A stretch of 64,000 bases of DNA from Anaerolineae bacterium (GCA_016926805.1 JAFGNV010000017.1:1-64000); one strand, 5' to 3'. Counted from the stretch's first letter, positions 8,748 to 17,756 are shown. Numbers and translations are program-made. Notes: generated from the letters alone by a model not told the origin.

Positions 8748-8918
8748 CTTTTCACCTACTTCGTCACTCATAGATCATTTGAACAGCCTAATTCTGTGAA
8801 AATCTCTACAGCCCTTATCTTACCGGCGGTTGTTTAACCTAACCTGAGAAAATGATGCAATTGATCGGGGGACGGGGATAACAGCGAAACCATCGCCATC
8901 GCGCGCCTTGCCAACGGG

Positions 8919-8946
8919 TTGCGTAACCGGCTGAAGTGACTATAAT
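8919..8946 (+). promoter_or_regulatory. Promoter for the DegT-type aminotransferase gene
   Basis: TTGCGT (8919-8924), a 16-base spacer and a perfect TATAAT (8941-8946) lie in the 309-base gap between two divergent genes, 110 bases before the start at 9057. I see nothing else in that gap beyond the AAGGAG ribosome binding site at 9040. Confidence 0.55.
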
Positions 8947-9056
8947 TCCAAAGTTGCGCTTAATTCAAAACGCAACCATATTCTGACGTTTCACATTTTG
9001 CGCTTTACCACCTTGAGGGTTGAATATCCGACAAAGATAAGGAGTCACTTCTAACC

Positions 9057-10337
9057 ATGTTACAACCATCGAAAATTACCCCGGAAGATTTTGGCGAAGA
9101 ACTGTCTGCCATTATCCCCGGTCAGGACCCTAATCTGTACACACCTGACCGCCCTGAACCGATCGATCGTGTCGATGCGTTGGGGAATCGAACCTTTGTT
9201 TTAGACACCGATGAACTGAGTGGGATTATTCCCGTTTGTGAGCCAACATTAAGCGGCAATGAAAAAAATTATGTAATAGAATGTTTGGACACCAACTGGA
9301 TATCCTCTGTCGGCGGATTCATTCCTCGTTTTGAGGAAAAATTTGCGGTAGAATGTGGCTGCAAATATGGGGTTACCTGCGCTAACGGCACCGTGGCTTT
9401 GCACCTGGCCTTGGCTGCGCTGGGATTGGAATCTGGCGACGAGGTTATTATTCCCACTTTTACCATGATTGCCACCATCAACGCCGTAACCTATACCGGA
9501 GCCACCCCGGTTCTGATCGACTCTGAGCCTGATACCTGGAATATGGACGTCGGGCAGTTGGCCGACAAAATTACCCCCAAAACCAGGGCCATTGTTCCCG
9601 TTCACACCTACGGCCACCCGGTTGATATGGATCCGGTTATGGAATTGGCCGACCAGCGCGGGCTGTTTGTGCTGGAAGATGCCGCCGAAGCTCATGGCGC
9701 AGAGTATAAAGGTCAACGGGCCGGGGGATTAGGGCACGCCGGCGCATTTAGCTTTTACGCCAACAAAATTATCACCACCGGCGAAGGAGGGATGATTACC
9801 ACCGACAACGTCAGACTGGCCGACCTGGCCCGCAATTTGCGCGACCATGCCTTTTCTAAAGAACGCCATTTTTGGCATAAATATGTGGGATACAACTATC
9901 GGATGACCAACATGCAAGCCGCAGTTGGTCTGGCCCAAACCGAACAATTGGACAAGTTTGTAAAAAATCGGCGGCGTAATGCGGCCCTTTACACCCAACT
10001 TCTCCAGAAAATTCCCGGCATTGTGACTCCCCCGGAGGCCGAATGGGCTAAAAATGTATTCTGGATGTATTCAATCCTGGTGGAAGACGAATTCGGAATG
10101 ACCCGCGACCAATTGCGGGCTTATCTGGCCCGGCACGGTATCGAAACCCGAACCTTTTTTATCCCCATGCACCTGCAGCCTATTTATTATAAAGCCTTCA
10201 AGGGTCAGCGTTATCCCATTGCGGAACGGTTATGCCAGCGAGGGTTCTATTTACCCTCAGCCTCCTCACTCACCCCGCCTCAGATCGAGTACGTCACTAC
10301 GGTTATCGGCCAGGCGCATCAGGAGGCTAACCATTGA
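9057..10337 (+). CDS. DegT/DnrJ/EryC1/StrS-family PLP-dependent sugar aminotransferase
   Basis: This 426-residue enzyme has family motifs in order: NWISSVGG, CANGTVALHLALAALG, DEVIIPTFTMIATINAV, VPVHTYGHP, VLEDAAEAHGAEYKG, and SFYANKIITTGEGG with the Schiff-base lysine K237. These resemble the perosamine synthetase branch, which transfers an amino group from glutamate to a nucleotide-linked keto-sugar. An N-terminal stretch of about 55 residues precedes the usual family start and has no recognised motif. The start follows AAGGAG with good spacing. With the downstream methyltransferase and membrane protein it probably belongs to surface-glycan synthesis, and the exact sugar is unknown. Confidence 0.85.
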   Translation: MLQPSKITPEDFGEELSAIIPGQDPNLYTPDRPEPIDRVDALGNRTFVLDTDELSGIIPVCEPTLSGNEKNYVIECLDTNWISSVGGFIPRFEEKFAVECGCKYGVTCANGTVALHLALAALGLESGDEVIIPTFTMIATINAVTYTGATPVLIDSEPDTWNMDVGQLADKITPKTRAIVPVHTYGHPVDMDPVMELADQRGLFVLEDAAEAHGAEYKGQRAGGLGHAGAFSFYANKIITTGEGGMITTDNVRLADLARNLRDHAFSKERHFWHKYVGYNYRMTNMQAAVGLAQTEQLDKFVKNRRRNAALYTQLLQKIPGIVTPPEAEWAKNVFWMYSILVEDEFGMTRDQLRAYLARHGIETRTFFIPMHLQPIYYKAFKGQRYPIAERLCQRGFYLPSASSLTPPQIEYVTTVIGQAHQEANH

Positions 10338-10407
10338 CCGCCATTTTGACCTGATCCCCTGATTATGGCATATTGACCGACATGCCAATCCAAATGGGGA
10401 AAGATTG

Positions 10408-11172
10408 ATGGAGCGAGCTGAATACGAATGGACGTATCACTGCGAGGACTGGCATTGGTGGTTTGTTAACCGGCGACGACTGGCCCAAACCCTGCTCGAA
10501 CGGCGGCTAACTCTGGGTGAAAACGACTTAATTCTCGATGTTGGATGTGGGACCGGCGGCAACCTGAAGTTTTTGAGTCAATGGGGCAAAGCAGTTGGTA
10601 TAGACTTAAGCCCCCTGGCCTTAGACTTTTCCCGGCGTCGAAATTTTTCTGGTCTGGTTCAAGGCTCTGGCCTGACCTTACCCTATCCTGACCATACATT
10701 TGCGCTGGTCACCGCCTTTGATGTTTTGTATCATCGCTGGATTGTTGACGACAAACAGGCCGTTACTGAGTGTCGCCGGGTGCTTCAACCGGGTGGCTGG
10801 CTACTGTTAACCGACTCAGCCCTACCTGATCTAAAGAGTATCCACGACGAAATCTATTACACCCGGCAGCGTTATATTCTGAGTAACACGCGTGACAAGT
10901 TAATCAGAGCCGGTTTTCAGCCCCTGGCGTGCTCCTACACCAACTTCCTGCTACTACCAGTGGTCGCCGTGGTGCGTTTAGGCTCACGCTGGCTACCTTC
11001 GGTTGGCCGCCTTGACGCACAACCGCTTCCCCGATGGCTTAACCAATGGCTCATCAATATCCAGAAACTGGAAGCAATGTGGTTAAAACGGGGCGGTACG
11101 CTACCCCTGGGTAGCAGCATCATCTGTCTGGCTCAAAAAATCACTGGACACATAAATTATGAAACGAGCTAA
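10408..11172 (+). CDS. SAM-dependent class I methyltransferase
   Basis: The start at ATG 10408 follows GGGGAAAG; a TTG directly before it (10405) is less likely. The 254-residue protein has motif I (LILDVGCGTGGNLKFL), an acidic end of strand 2 (VGIDLSPLALDF), motif III (FALVTAFDVLYH) and the post-motif RVLQPGGWLLLTDSA. The C-terminal third is hydrophobic (LLLPVVAVVRLG), resembling membrane-associated small-molecule methyltransferases in glycan or lipid clusters. The substrate is not deducible. It overlaps the next gene by 14 bases, and both follow the aminotransferase, so a three-gene envelope operon is likely. Confidence 0.75.
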   Translation: MERAEYEWTYHCEDWHWWFVNRRRLAQTLLERRLTLGENDLILDVGCGTGGNLKFLSQWGKAVGIDLSPLALDFSRRRNFSGLVQGSGLTLPYPDHTFALVTAFDVLYHRWIVDDKQAVTECRRVLQPGGWLLLTDSALPDLKSIHDEIYYTRQRYILSNTRDKLIRAGFQPLACSYTNFLLLPVVAVVRLGSRWLPSVGRLDAQPLPRWLNQWLINIQKLEAMWLKRGGTLPLGSSIICLAQKITGHINYETS

Positions 11173-12334
11173 CCTTTTCCGTGGTTTGATCATCATGGCC
11201 ATCGCCGCCTTTTTTGGCTATCGTTATGGGCAATCAGGCAGCGTTATTTACCCTATCTATCTGGTTGTTTTTGCCGGAGCTGGCTTGATAAGCCTGATCG
11301 GCCTGCTGCCGGCCCGCTGGCAAAACATGCTGCTCAATCTGACCATCAGCCTCTTCTTCTTAGATTTTGTCTTTGCCGACATCAACCTGGCTGAAGTGGG
11401 CGAAGCTTTTGCCAACGCCAATTATTGGATGTTGGTGCCGTCAACCATATCTATCTTGGCGCATCTTTTCTTCCGAACCTTACGTTCCCAGGTGTTGCTC
11501 AAACCCATGGGGGCGGTTTCTTTTTGGCCCACGTTTCGGGCGTTGGTGATTGGGATCACCGGCAATGCAGTGCTGCCTGCCCGCGCTGGTGAGTTCTTAC
11601 GAGCTTACGTGTTGGGTCGCTCAACCGGTCTGGCCAAGACAGGGGTCTTCGCCACCCTGGTCGTCGAACGTATTATCGACGGGTTAACCGTGATTTTGGT
11701 GCTGGTAGCGGTGATGATTTTGGGTATCCGCAGTCCAATTTTGCAACGGGCCGGGATGCTGGGGGCTATTCTATACGGGGGGGTTCTGCTTGCCCTGGTT
11801 GTTTTTATGGCGCAACGCCATTGGGCAGACACGTTGGTGAAGAAATTGCTTCCTGAAAACTTGGCTCAATTTGCCCTGAACATCGTGGACGGTTTTACCA
11901 GTGGGCTGGCTATTCTGAAGAGTCCAGGCCATTGGGGAATGGTGTTGCTCTGGAATATCTGCACCTGGATTCCCATCCCCATTTCCTTCTGGTTTGCCCT
12001 GAAAGCCTTTGACTTTGGCGTAACCATCCCGTGGCAAGCCCCTGTGCTGATGCTCCCGGCCATAGCCCTGGCCTTAACTATCCCTGGGGCACCGGCTGGG
12101 GTAGGACTGGTTCAATTTTCTATAAAACTGACCATGGACGCCACCTTCGCCCAACTGCCGGTTGCGGCTGACTTTGCCGAACAAGTCGCTGCTGCCAGCA
12201 TTGTGATTCACCTTTCCCAATTTGGCCCGGAAGTCATCGCCGGGGTGATTAGTTTTGTGATCGAAGGGTTATCGACTAAAGACATCAGCACCGGAACTCA
12301 AATGGCAAGTAACGAGGTTGCCAGCGGCACATAG
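11159..12334 (+). CDS. YbhN/UPF0104 (LPG synthase transmembrane-like) integral membrane protein
   Basis: This 391-residue protein has about eight hydrophobic helices and lacks the cytosolic catalytic domain of lysyl-phosphatidylglycerol synthase. It matches the family in the motifs LRSQVLLKPMG, GNAVLPARAGEFLRAYVLG, TLVVERIIDGL and LALTIPGAPAGVGLVQF. Members of this group sit next to glycosyltransferase genes and are proposed to act as flippases or partners for lipid-linked intermediates. The ATG lies within the end of the methyltransferase gene (14-base overlap), implying coupled expression. The downstream gene converges 36 bases away. Confidence 0.75.
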   Translation: MKRANLFRGLIIMAIAAFFGYRYGQSGSVIYPIYLVVFAGAGLISLIGLLPARWQNMLLNLTISLFFLDFVFADINLAEVGEAFANANYWMLVPSTISILAHLFFRTLRSQVLLKPMGAVSFWPTFRALVIGITGNAVLPARAGEFLRAYVLGRSTGLAKTGVFATLVVERIIDGLTVILVLVAVMILGIRSPILQRAGMLGAILYGGVLLALVVFMAQRHWADTLVKKLLPENLAQFALNIVDGFTSGLAILKSPGHWGMVLLWNICTWIPIPISFWFALKAFDFGVTIPWQAPVLMLPAIALALTIPGAPAGVGLVQFSIKLTMDATFAQLPVAADFAEQVAAASIVIHLSQFGPEVIAGVISFVIEGLSTKDISTGTQMASNEVASGT

Positions 12335-12370
12335 CCAATAACAATTTCCACCTGCTACCCGGCAACGCTA

Positions 12371-13528
12371 TCAATACCCAAATCGTTGCCAATCCCCCTG
12401 GTCAAACAAAACAAATACATCGTTATTGAGCGGATTAACTATCATCACCCCACCCTGGAAAAACTGCACGTGGGCATACGGCGGATTACCCCCCGAACCA
12501 ACTTCTTGTTCACGAGGGTTGCCCAACCGGAACTGCAATTCAGGCCGCTCGCACCATACTTTGCCAAAGCCACGAACCGGCCCTTTCTCCCTGTTGCTGT
12601 GGGCCTGATCACAACTGTACTCGTCACCCCCATCCCAGGTATCCTCATAGCGGTTCCACGTTGCGCCGCTACGCCCATCGTCTGCCGGGGAATCAATCAC
12701 CCAGATATAGCTGGGGCCAGCGGGATTTTCCCACCAAACCATCAAACCTTTTTCAAAGTACTGCCGGGCATAGTTGCGGTCGGTAATCTCCGGGCCGGTG
12801 GGATACCCCAACCGGCTTTTGCCGCTTCCCAGCTCCTGCCAGATGTCTTTCAACCGCCCGTCGGGCTCCAGGCCGGTAGGTTTGAAAGTTCCGGGGGTAG
12901 GGGTCGGGGTTGGGGTAGAGGTAGTTGTTGGCGTCATCATCGGCGTCATCGTCGGCGTAACTGTCTTGGTTGCCACGGGCAAAGATGGAGTGGAGGTCGG
13001 CGAAGCCGGAGCGCCGACCAGTGACACAGGAGTGTTGGTGGGCGTAACCATCTCGGGTTGAGGGTCGCCAGTAGGTGATAGAGCCGTCTCCCCAACGGCC
13101 TGAGCCGAAGCCACGACTTCCACCACCAACGGCTCGGTTTGGCCGGGGACGTTGTCGGCGTTGTACGCCCGCACCTGAATCACATGACTGCCGGGTAATT
13201 GGGGAGTCCACGGTTGAGCCACCAGGTAAGGCTCATTGGGTTGGGGGTGCGGATTGGCGTCAACCCAAATCACCTGATTGTCAATCACCAACTCCACCCG
13301 AACAATTCCAGTTTGGATATCAATCGAAGTAGATTGTATTTTTACTTCCTGACCTAATTCAAGTTTCGCACCCGCGCTCGGCTGGGAGATGGTAACCTGG
13401 GGAACGCGACCAACCGAAACCGGCGTGTCACCGCCACCTGTGCTCGGGACAGAACAGGCCAAAGTAATGGTTACCAAAGCAATGAGCATAGCCGCCCATT
13501 GCTGCCGACTCTGTCGTTGCTGTGTCAT
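12371..13528 (-). CDS. Lipoprotein with Ig-like domain, Thr-Pro linker and LGFP-like C-terminal domain
   Basis: This 385-residue protein begins with a lipoprotein signal whose lipobox TLAC places the lipidated cysteine at 25. Residues 40-140 form an Ig-like or cadherin-like fold (VTISQPSAGAKLELGQEV, GSHVIQVRAYNADNVPGQ), the type that often frames extracellular ligands. A Thr/Pro-rich linker (about 155-215, with PTPTPTP) leads to a C-terminal domain with an LGFP-like motif (SRLGYPTGPE), many Trp/Tyr residues and the sequence QFFQGGVMIVNP. It should be anchored on the outer side of the membrane with the C-terminal domain exposed. LGFP repeats are associated with cell-wall attachment in other bacteria. 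No catalytic residues are recognised. It is transcribed alone. Confidence 0.7.
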   Translation of the reverse strand: MTQQRQSRQQWAAMLIALVTITLACSVPSTGGGDTPVSVGRVPQVTISQPSAGAKLELGQEVKIQSTSIDIQTGIVRVELVIDNQVIWVDANPHPQPNEPYLVAQPWTPQLPGSHVIQVRAYNADNVPGQTEPLVVEVVASAQAVGETALSPTGDPQPEMVTPTNTPVSLVGAPASPTSTPSLPVATKTVTPTMTPMMTPTTTSTPTPTPTPGTFKPTGLEPDGRLKDIWQELGSGKSRLGYPTGPEITDRNYARQYFEKGLMVWWENPAGPSYIWVIDSPADDGRSGATWNRYEDTWDGGDEYSCDQAHSNREKGPVRGFGKVWCERPELQFRLGNPREQEVGSGGNPPYAHVQFFQGGVMIVNPLNNDVFVLFDQGDWQRFGY

Positions 13529-13662
13529 GATTATTACTCCTTTGGTGAGTGCAGGCCGGAGAGCTTGGGGGGTGTCCCCCCAACTTCTCCTCTCGCTGAC
13601 TCAAATGAAACACACCCAAAAAATTTCGGCTCTTGTTTAGAACAAGTGCAGACGTAATCTAG

Positions 13663-13740
13663 CCCTCACCCCTGCCCCTCTCCCGGGAGGCGAGGGGAAA
13701 AGCTGCTCCCTCTCCCTGTGGGAGAGGGTTGGGGTGAGGG
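13663..13740. repeat. REP-like long inverted repeat
   Basis: CCCTCACCCCTGCCCCTCTC (from 13663) and GGGAGAGGGTTGGGGTGAGG (from 13720) form a nearly perfect 21-22 bp stem around a GC-rich core. Sequences of this kind are dispersed intergenic repeats in many genomes. A small hairpin, CTTGT-TTAGA-ACAAG, lies just before it (13632-13646). This 313-base gap between the lipoprotein gene and the receiver gene holds nothing else that I can recognise. Confidence 0.65.
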
Positions 13741-13841
13741 TAACCGCGTCAATATTTCCCGTTTGCATTTGGATATTTTCACTTGTATTTGACATGAGCC
13801 AAAATTTCTTTGTCACATTGGGTGGGAAAAAAGATAGCGGG

Positions 13842-14837
13842 TCAGTCAGACCGGGTCAGGTTATGCAGGCGGGATAAAAGGCTGGAACTGCTGGATATAA
13901 TCTCCCAATTGACGGCGACTTCATCCTCAGTCTCTTCAATCTCATCCTGCTCTGAAACCGGGCCAACTTCGGAGAGGGCCGCCTCAATTTCAAGGGAGAG
14001 AGGAATAAACACGTGATCTTGGGCCAGAATATCGGGCGAACCAGTAGCCAAACTACTATCAGCAGCGTTCTGGTGGTAATGCTCAAACGCTTGCCGAACA
14101 TTATCCGCCGTTTCATTCAGGCTCTGCCAGATTGCGTCGGCATTCCAGGTTTCATCGGTCAACGACGAAAGAAGCGCCAGACTAAGCCTCTTGGTGGCGG
14201 GCACAACATACAGGCCGTGATTCTGTTGGGCCTGCCCATAATTCGCCCGTAGAGTCTGATCCTGGGCAAACAGACGTTTTAATTCCTCATCCAGCACCGA
14301 TACTCCAACCGCCAGATTTCCGAGCGACTCCAACATCTCACCCCGGATGTTGCCGTTGGCCAAAAGTAATTGCCCGTCGTTTTTCACCAAAAATGCGCAG
14401 GGCGTGTTGGTTTTCGCTCGCAAGGTTTCCAGGGCGGTTTCCAGCATGCCGGCCAACTGGCGATAACGATTCAACTGTTGATGAAGCAATCGATCCACAA
14501 GCCGCAAAAATTTGAGTGGCTTAAAAGGACACGTAATGGATTGCACTCCGAAGCCCAGGGAGGTATCCCTGATAGATTGATACTCTTGGGGCAGCATGAG
14601 AATAACCGGCACGCCGGGATCAATATACTGAACGCTTTCAACCAACTCCAGGCTATCAATCCCCGACAGTTTGAAGTCGATAACCAGCAAATCGAAGGGG
14701 TGGGCGCCGATTTCCTCAAAAGCAGTGTAACCATTATGCACCACCGTAATATCACAAGATTTTACCAAATGGGCCAGACTACGGCGCAAAGGCATATCCA
14801 TTTGAGACTGGTCACAAGCTACCAGAATTTGTTTCAT
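13842..14837 (-). CDS. Receiver-domain protein with a long non-DNA-binding C-terminal part
   Basis: The 331-residue protein starts with a receiver domain (1-125) with phosphoacceptor D54 in LLVIDFKLSGID and the switch lysine in TCPFKPLKFL. The N-terminal acidic pair is reduced (VACDQSQ), so phosphorylation may be weak. A coiled stretch (RLLHQQLNRYRQLAGMLETA) leads to a roadblock- or PAS-like alpha/beta segment (CAFLVKNDGQLLLANG, about 155-250). The last 70 residues are acidic and low in complexity (SEQDEIEETEDEV). There is no DNA-binding domain. It may act through protein contacts, for example with small GTPases if the roadblock reading is right, which is uncertain. It has its own promoter at 14877-14905. 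Confidence 0.6.
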   Translation of the reverse strand: MKQILVACDQSQMDMPLRRSLAHLVKSCDITVVHNGYTAFEEIGAHPFDLLVIDFKLSGIDSLELVESVQYIDPGVPVILMLPQEYQSIRDTSLGFGVQSITCPFKPLKFLRLVDRLLHQQLNRYRQLAGMLETALETLRAKTNTPCAFLVKNDGQLLLANGNIRGEMLESLGNLAVGVSVLDEELKRLFAQDQTLRANYGQAQQNHGLYVVPATKRLSLALLSSLTDETWNADAIWQSLNETADNVRQAFEHYHQNAADSSLATGSPDILAQDHVFIPLSLEIEAALSEVGPVSEQDEIEETEDEVAVNWEIISSSSSLLSRLHNLTRSD

Positions 14838-14876
14838 ACGCAGAGACTCAAGTCCTCAGGATAGAATATATGAAGA

Positions 14877-14905
14877 ACTGTATCTATTTTTGGTATTCGT
14901 GTCAA
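14877..14905 (-). promoter_or_regulatory. Promoter of the receiver-domain gene
   Basis: On the minus strand a perfect TTGACA (14905-14900) is followed after 17 bases by TACAGT (14882-14877), 40 bases upstream of the start at 14837. Confidence 0.5.
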
Positions 14906-15068
14906 CTTGGGAAGAAAACATTGGCCCAGAGTATTCCTTAACCCAATTATAAGGTAGATATAGGCATTTTTCTGTAAAAATAACGTGAATAAGCCGTAGG
15001 AAAATAGTCTGATTAGGGGATGCTCCCCTGGCATTTTTCCGGTCAATATGAGGAGTTTCCCAAATTAT

Positions 15069-15097
15069 TTGGAGAAAAATTCGCGGCGTGGTATAAT
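15069..15097 (+). promoter_or_regulatory. Promoter of the ATP synthase operon
   Basis: TTGGAG (15069-15074), exactly 17 bases, then a perfect TATAAT (15092-15097) with an extended TGn element. Transcription would begin near 15104. This argues that the first gene starts at GTG 15125 and not at the upstream ATG 15020. Confidence 0.7.
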
Positions 15098-15124
15098 CGA
15101 TTTTTGTTGTTCGAGATAAAACAA

Positions 15125-15334
15125 GTGAAAAAGTATCAGGGTCCCCTTAAGGGCTATTATTTGTTTGCCCAAATCAGTGGTATTTTACTGTGCTCAGTAT
15201 TTGGCTGCCTGGGCCTGGGTATTTGGCTGGATAATAAGCTGGGCACCGCGCCGTGGCTCTTGCTTGTCCTGATGATTATGGGTTTGGCATTTGCCATGTA
15301 CACCATTTACCGCACGGTAAATGAAGCAAGTTAA
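15125..15334 (+). CDS. AtpZ/AtpI-like small membrane protein of the ATP synthase operon
   Basis: This is a 69-residue protein if started at GTG 15125; an in-frame ATG at 15020 lies upstream of the apparent transcription start. Two transmembrane helices (YLFAQISGILLCSVFGCLG and WLLLVLMIMGLAFAMYTI) are joined by a short loop containing IWLDNKLGTAPW, the pattern of AtpZ-type (ATPase gene 1) proteins. These are proposed to help assemble the c-ring or to import magnesium or calcium for the enzyme. Its place directly before subunit a is the classical position. Confidence 0.7.
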   Translation: MKKYQGPLKGYYLFAQISGILLCSVFGCLGLGIWLDNKLGTAPWLLLVLMIMGLAFAMYTIYRTVNEAS

Positions 15335-15380
15335 ATTATCAGCCCCCATTTATTGACCACAGATAAAGGTAACTCGGTCT

Positions 15381-16358
15381 ATGATCAGAAAAATCGCTAT
15401 TGGCTCAGGCATCGCGCTTATCATTATCGCCGTCATGATCATCGGAAACATTCTGTTTCCCGTTAACCAGGCCGCCATCGAAATAGCAGCCGAGCCTATT
15501 TTCGCCGTTGAGTCGTTTGTTGTTACCAACGCCTTCTTTACTTCCCTCATTTTGTCAATCATCATCCTCGTGATCGCCTTCTTCATCGGTCGTAATCTCA
15601 AAGAAAAACCGGGCGGGGTGCAGAATATTGTCGAATTTCTGATTGAGAGCCTGGATGGACTCGTGAGTTCGCTTGCGCCCAAAAAATGGGTATCCACGTT
15701 CTTCCCCATTCTGGCGACAATTTTTATCTATCTCCTCTTTGCCAACTGGTTCAGCCTGTTGACCCCCCTGCTCGGTAGTTTTGGGCTTGTCCACCCCGCT
15801 GAGAAGGGCGGGATTCCGGTCGAAAAGATCATTTTTATTACCGGCAGCCCGGACTCGCTCTCTCACGCCGAAGGTGAAGGCAAAAGTGACGAGGTCGAAT
15901 CCCACGAGGCTGAAGGTAGCCAAAAAGTGGTGCTTGTGCCCCTCTTCCGCGCCCCCAGTAGCGACCTCAATCTGACCCTGGGGCTGGCCCTGGTCACGAT
16001 GGTACTGGTGCAGATGTTTGGCCTGTGGGAGCACGGTCTTGGCTACCTGGGTCATTTCATCCGGGTCAAAAGCTTTTTTACCAAAGGCTTCTGGATGGGG
16101 CTGATTGACTTTCTTGTGGGTCTGATTGAATTGGTCAGCGAAATGTTCAAAATTATCTCGTTCTCTTTCCGGTTGTTCGGCAACATCTTTGCCGGTGAAG
16201 TGGTGTTAATTGTGATTATGTCGCTGGTGTCGCTCCTGCTTGTACTGGTCTTTTTTGGCCTGGAGATATTCGTCGGGTTAATTCAAGCCTTTGTATTTTT
16301 TATCCTGTCGCTTGTGTTCTTCTCAATCGCTACCCAGCCGCACGAGGAAGAACATTAA
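15381..16358 (+). CDS. atpB: F1Fo ATP synthase subunit a
   Basis: This 325-residue membrane protein is the stator half of the ion channel. The essential arginine lies in SFRLFGNIFAGE, and the C-terminal helix is LIQAFVFFILSLVFFSIA. It is longer than the usual 230-270 residues because a hydrophilic insert of about 60 residues (roughly 140-200, rich in Glu, Ser and His, with HAEGEGKSDEVESHEAEG) sits between the second and third membrane segments. It lies between the AtpZ-like gene and atpE in the standard operon order. Confidence 0.93.
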   Translation: MIRKIAIGSGIALIIIAVMIIGNILFPVNQAAIEIAAEPIFAVESFVVTNAFFTSLILSIIILVIAFFIGRNLKEKPGGVQNIVEFLIESLDGLVSSLAPKKWVSTFFPILATIFIYLLFANWFSLLTPLLGSFGLVHPAEKGGIPVEKIIFITGSPDSLSHAEGEGKSDEVESHEAEGSQKVVLVPLFRAPSSDLNLTLGLALVTMVLVQMFGLWEHGLGYLGHFIRVKSFFTKGFWMGLIDFLVGLIELVSEMFKIISFSFRLFGNIFAGEVVLIVIMSLVSLLLVLVFFGLEIFVGLIQAFVFFILSLVFFSIATQPHEEEH

Positions 16359-16447
16359 AACTGAAAATGGTAAATCGTCATTTTTAATTTGTCATTTTCA
16401 ATTCGTTATTTCTGATTTATAAACTTTTTATCCTGGAGGCATTCGCT

Positions 16448-16684
16448 ATGCAACTTACTCCTGAAAGTTTCAAATTTCTGGCGGTCGGGCTGGTCATGGG
16501 CCTGGGAACCTTCGGCCCCGGGCTTGGCCTGGGGATTCTGTTTTGGGGCGCCTTACAGGCCATCGGTCGCAATCCCGAAGCAGAGCCGCAAATTCGAATC
16601 AATATGTTTATTGGCATGGCCTTTACCGAAGCGGTCGCCATTTACGTCCTGGTTGTCGCTCTCATCCTGCTGTTTGTGGTTTAA
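16448..16684 (+). CDS. atpE: F1Fo ATP synthase subunit c
   Basis: This 78-residue hairpin protein forms the rotor ring. Helix 1 contains a glycine-rich stretch (GLGTFGPGLGLG), the polar loop reads AIGRNPEAEP, and helix 2 carries the ion-binding glutamate in MAFTEAVAIY. The Gln and Ser ligands of sodium-type rings are not evident, so proton coupling is likely. The ribosome binding site is TGGAGG. Confidence 0.93.
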   Translation: MQLTPESFKFLAVGLVMGLGTFGPGLGLGILFWGALQAIGRNPEAEPQIRINMFIGMAFTEAVAIYVLVVALILLFVV

Positions 16685-16726
16685 CCCGCACCAGAGCGAA
16701 TAAGGCCGAGAGAAAAGGAGGCACCT

Positions 16727-17218
16727 TTGGAAGCGTTAGGTATTACTCCAACCGGGCTAATTGCCTATATCATTAATTTTGCCTTGCTGGTAATTCTGTT
16801 GCAGATATTTCTTTATAAACCGGTCAAGAATATGTTGGCCGAACGCCAGCAGCACATTGCCGATAATCTGGCGGCGGCCGATAGAGCGGCCCAAGAAGCC
16901 GCGCAGCAACGCAGCGAGTTTGAAAAAGAACTCGCTCAGGCCCGTCAGGCATCGCAAGTTGAAGCCCGCAAAGCCGCCGAAACCACCGAAAAGATGCGTC
17001 AAGAAATCCTGGAGGCAGCTCGTAAAGAGGCAGAAACCATCAAAGCCCAGGCTTACAAAGAAGCCGAACAGGAAAAAGAGCAAATTGCCGCCGACCTGCA
17101 GGAACAAGCCGCCGATTTGGCCCTGCAAATGACCCGCAAAATCATTGGCGAAGGCATTGATGAGCCAACCCAACGCAAATTGGTTAGCCAGTTCCTGGTC
17201 GACTTAGGAGAAACATAG
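16727..17218 (+). CDS. atpF: F1Fo ATP synthase subunit b
   Basis: This 163-residue peripheral stalk subunit starts at TTG 16727, placed by a perfect AAGGAGG at 16715-16721. There is one N-terminal membrane helix (LIAYIINFALLVILLQIFLY), then a long charged coiled coil rich in Ala, Glu, Lys and Gln, ending with the conserved-type segment ALQMTRKIIGEGID. The stop overlaps the GTG start of atpH by one base. It holds F1 static against the a subunit. Confidence 0.92.
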   Translation: MEALGITPTGLIAYIINFALLVILLQIFLYKPVKNMLAERQQHIADNLAAADRAAQEAAQQRSEFEKELAQARQASQVEARKAAETTEKMRQEILEAARKEAETIKAQAYKEAEQEKEQIAADLQEQAADLALQMTRKIIGEGIDEPTQRKLVSQFLVDLGET

Positions 17219-17745
17219 TGAAAGCACAAGAGCTCTCGCAAAAATATGCGATGGCTGTGTTCAACCTGGCATTGGAAAAATGGCTAACTGCTCTTAAGGT
17301 TGTGCAAGACCGGCTGATTGACGATCCGCTATTGGCCGGGCGTCTGGCCGACCCGCAACGGACATTTACCAACCGGCAAAAAGAACTGGACGGCATCATT
17401 CCGACCGATAGCGACCCAATCATCCGCAATTTCTTTTACACCCTCCTGAAAAACGGCGATATTGGCCTTCTGGGTGAAGTGCTGGCCGAATTACAGCGAA
17501 TCTCAAGAGGCGGGCCACAAGTTCAGACCGCCCGGGTGACCACCGCCATTGCCCTGTCCGACTCCGAAAAAGAGGAACTTCGGCAAAAATTGCGCCAAAA
17601 ATATGGTGGCAACCTGGAATTTGTTTTCAGTGTGAACCCGTCCATTATCGGCGGGGTCATTGTTCAGGTGGGCGACAAAGTGATAGACGGAAGTGTATCT
17701 GCCCGGCTGGAAGCACTGGGTAACGTCTTAGGCGTGAAAAACTAA
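17218..17745 (+). CDS. atpH: F1Fo ATP synthase subunit delta
   Basis: This 175-residue protein starts at GTG 17218 in a TAGTG overlap with atpF. It has the helical N-terminal domain (SQKYAMAVFNLALEK) that binds alpha and the C-terminal segment with NPSIIGGVIVQVGDKVIDGS, which is diagnostic of delta/OSCP. It connects the b stalk to the top of F1. The 135-base gap behind it, unusual inside this compact operon, holds a palindromic repeat pair. Confidence 0.92.
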   Translation: MKAQELSQKYAMAVFNLALEKWLTALKVVQDRLIDDPLLAGRLADPQRTFTNRQKELDGIIPTDSDPIIRNFFYTLLKNGDIGLLGEVLAELQRISRGGPQVQTARVTTAIALSDSEKEELRQKLRQKYGGNLEFVFSVNPSIIGGVIVQVGDKVIDGSVSARLEALGNVLGVKN

Positions 17746-17756
17746 CCGGCAATACC

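Noticed and set aside
12386-13024. A 212-residue open frame on the plus strand opposite the lipoprotein gene
   Set aside because: It has no domain, no ribosome binding site and an odd composition produced by the Thr/Pro linker codons of the real gene on the other strand.
15020-15124. Upstream ATG at 15020 as the start of the AtpZ/AtpI-like gene
   Set aside because: A strong promoter (15069-15097) lies inside this stretch and the extra residues do not resemble the family.
16448-16684. Sodium-type c-ring
   Set aside because: The binding segment is TEAVAIY, and the Gln and Ser ligands of sodium-type rings are not evident.
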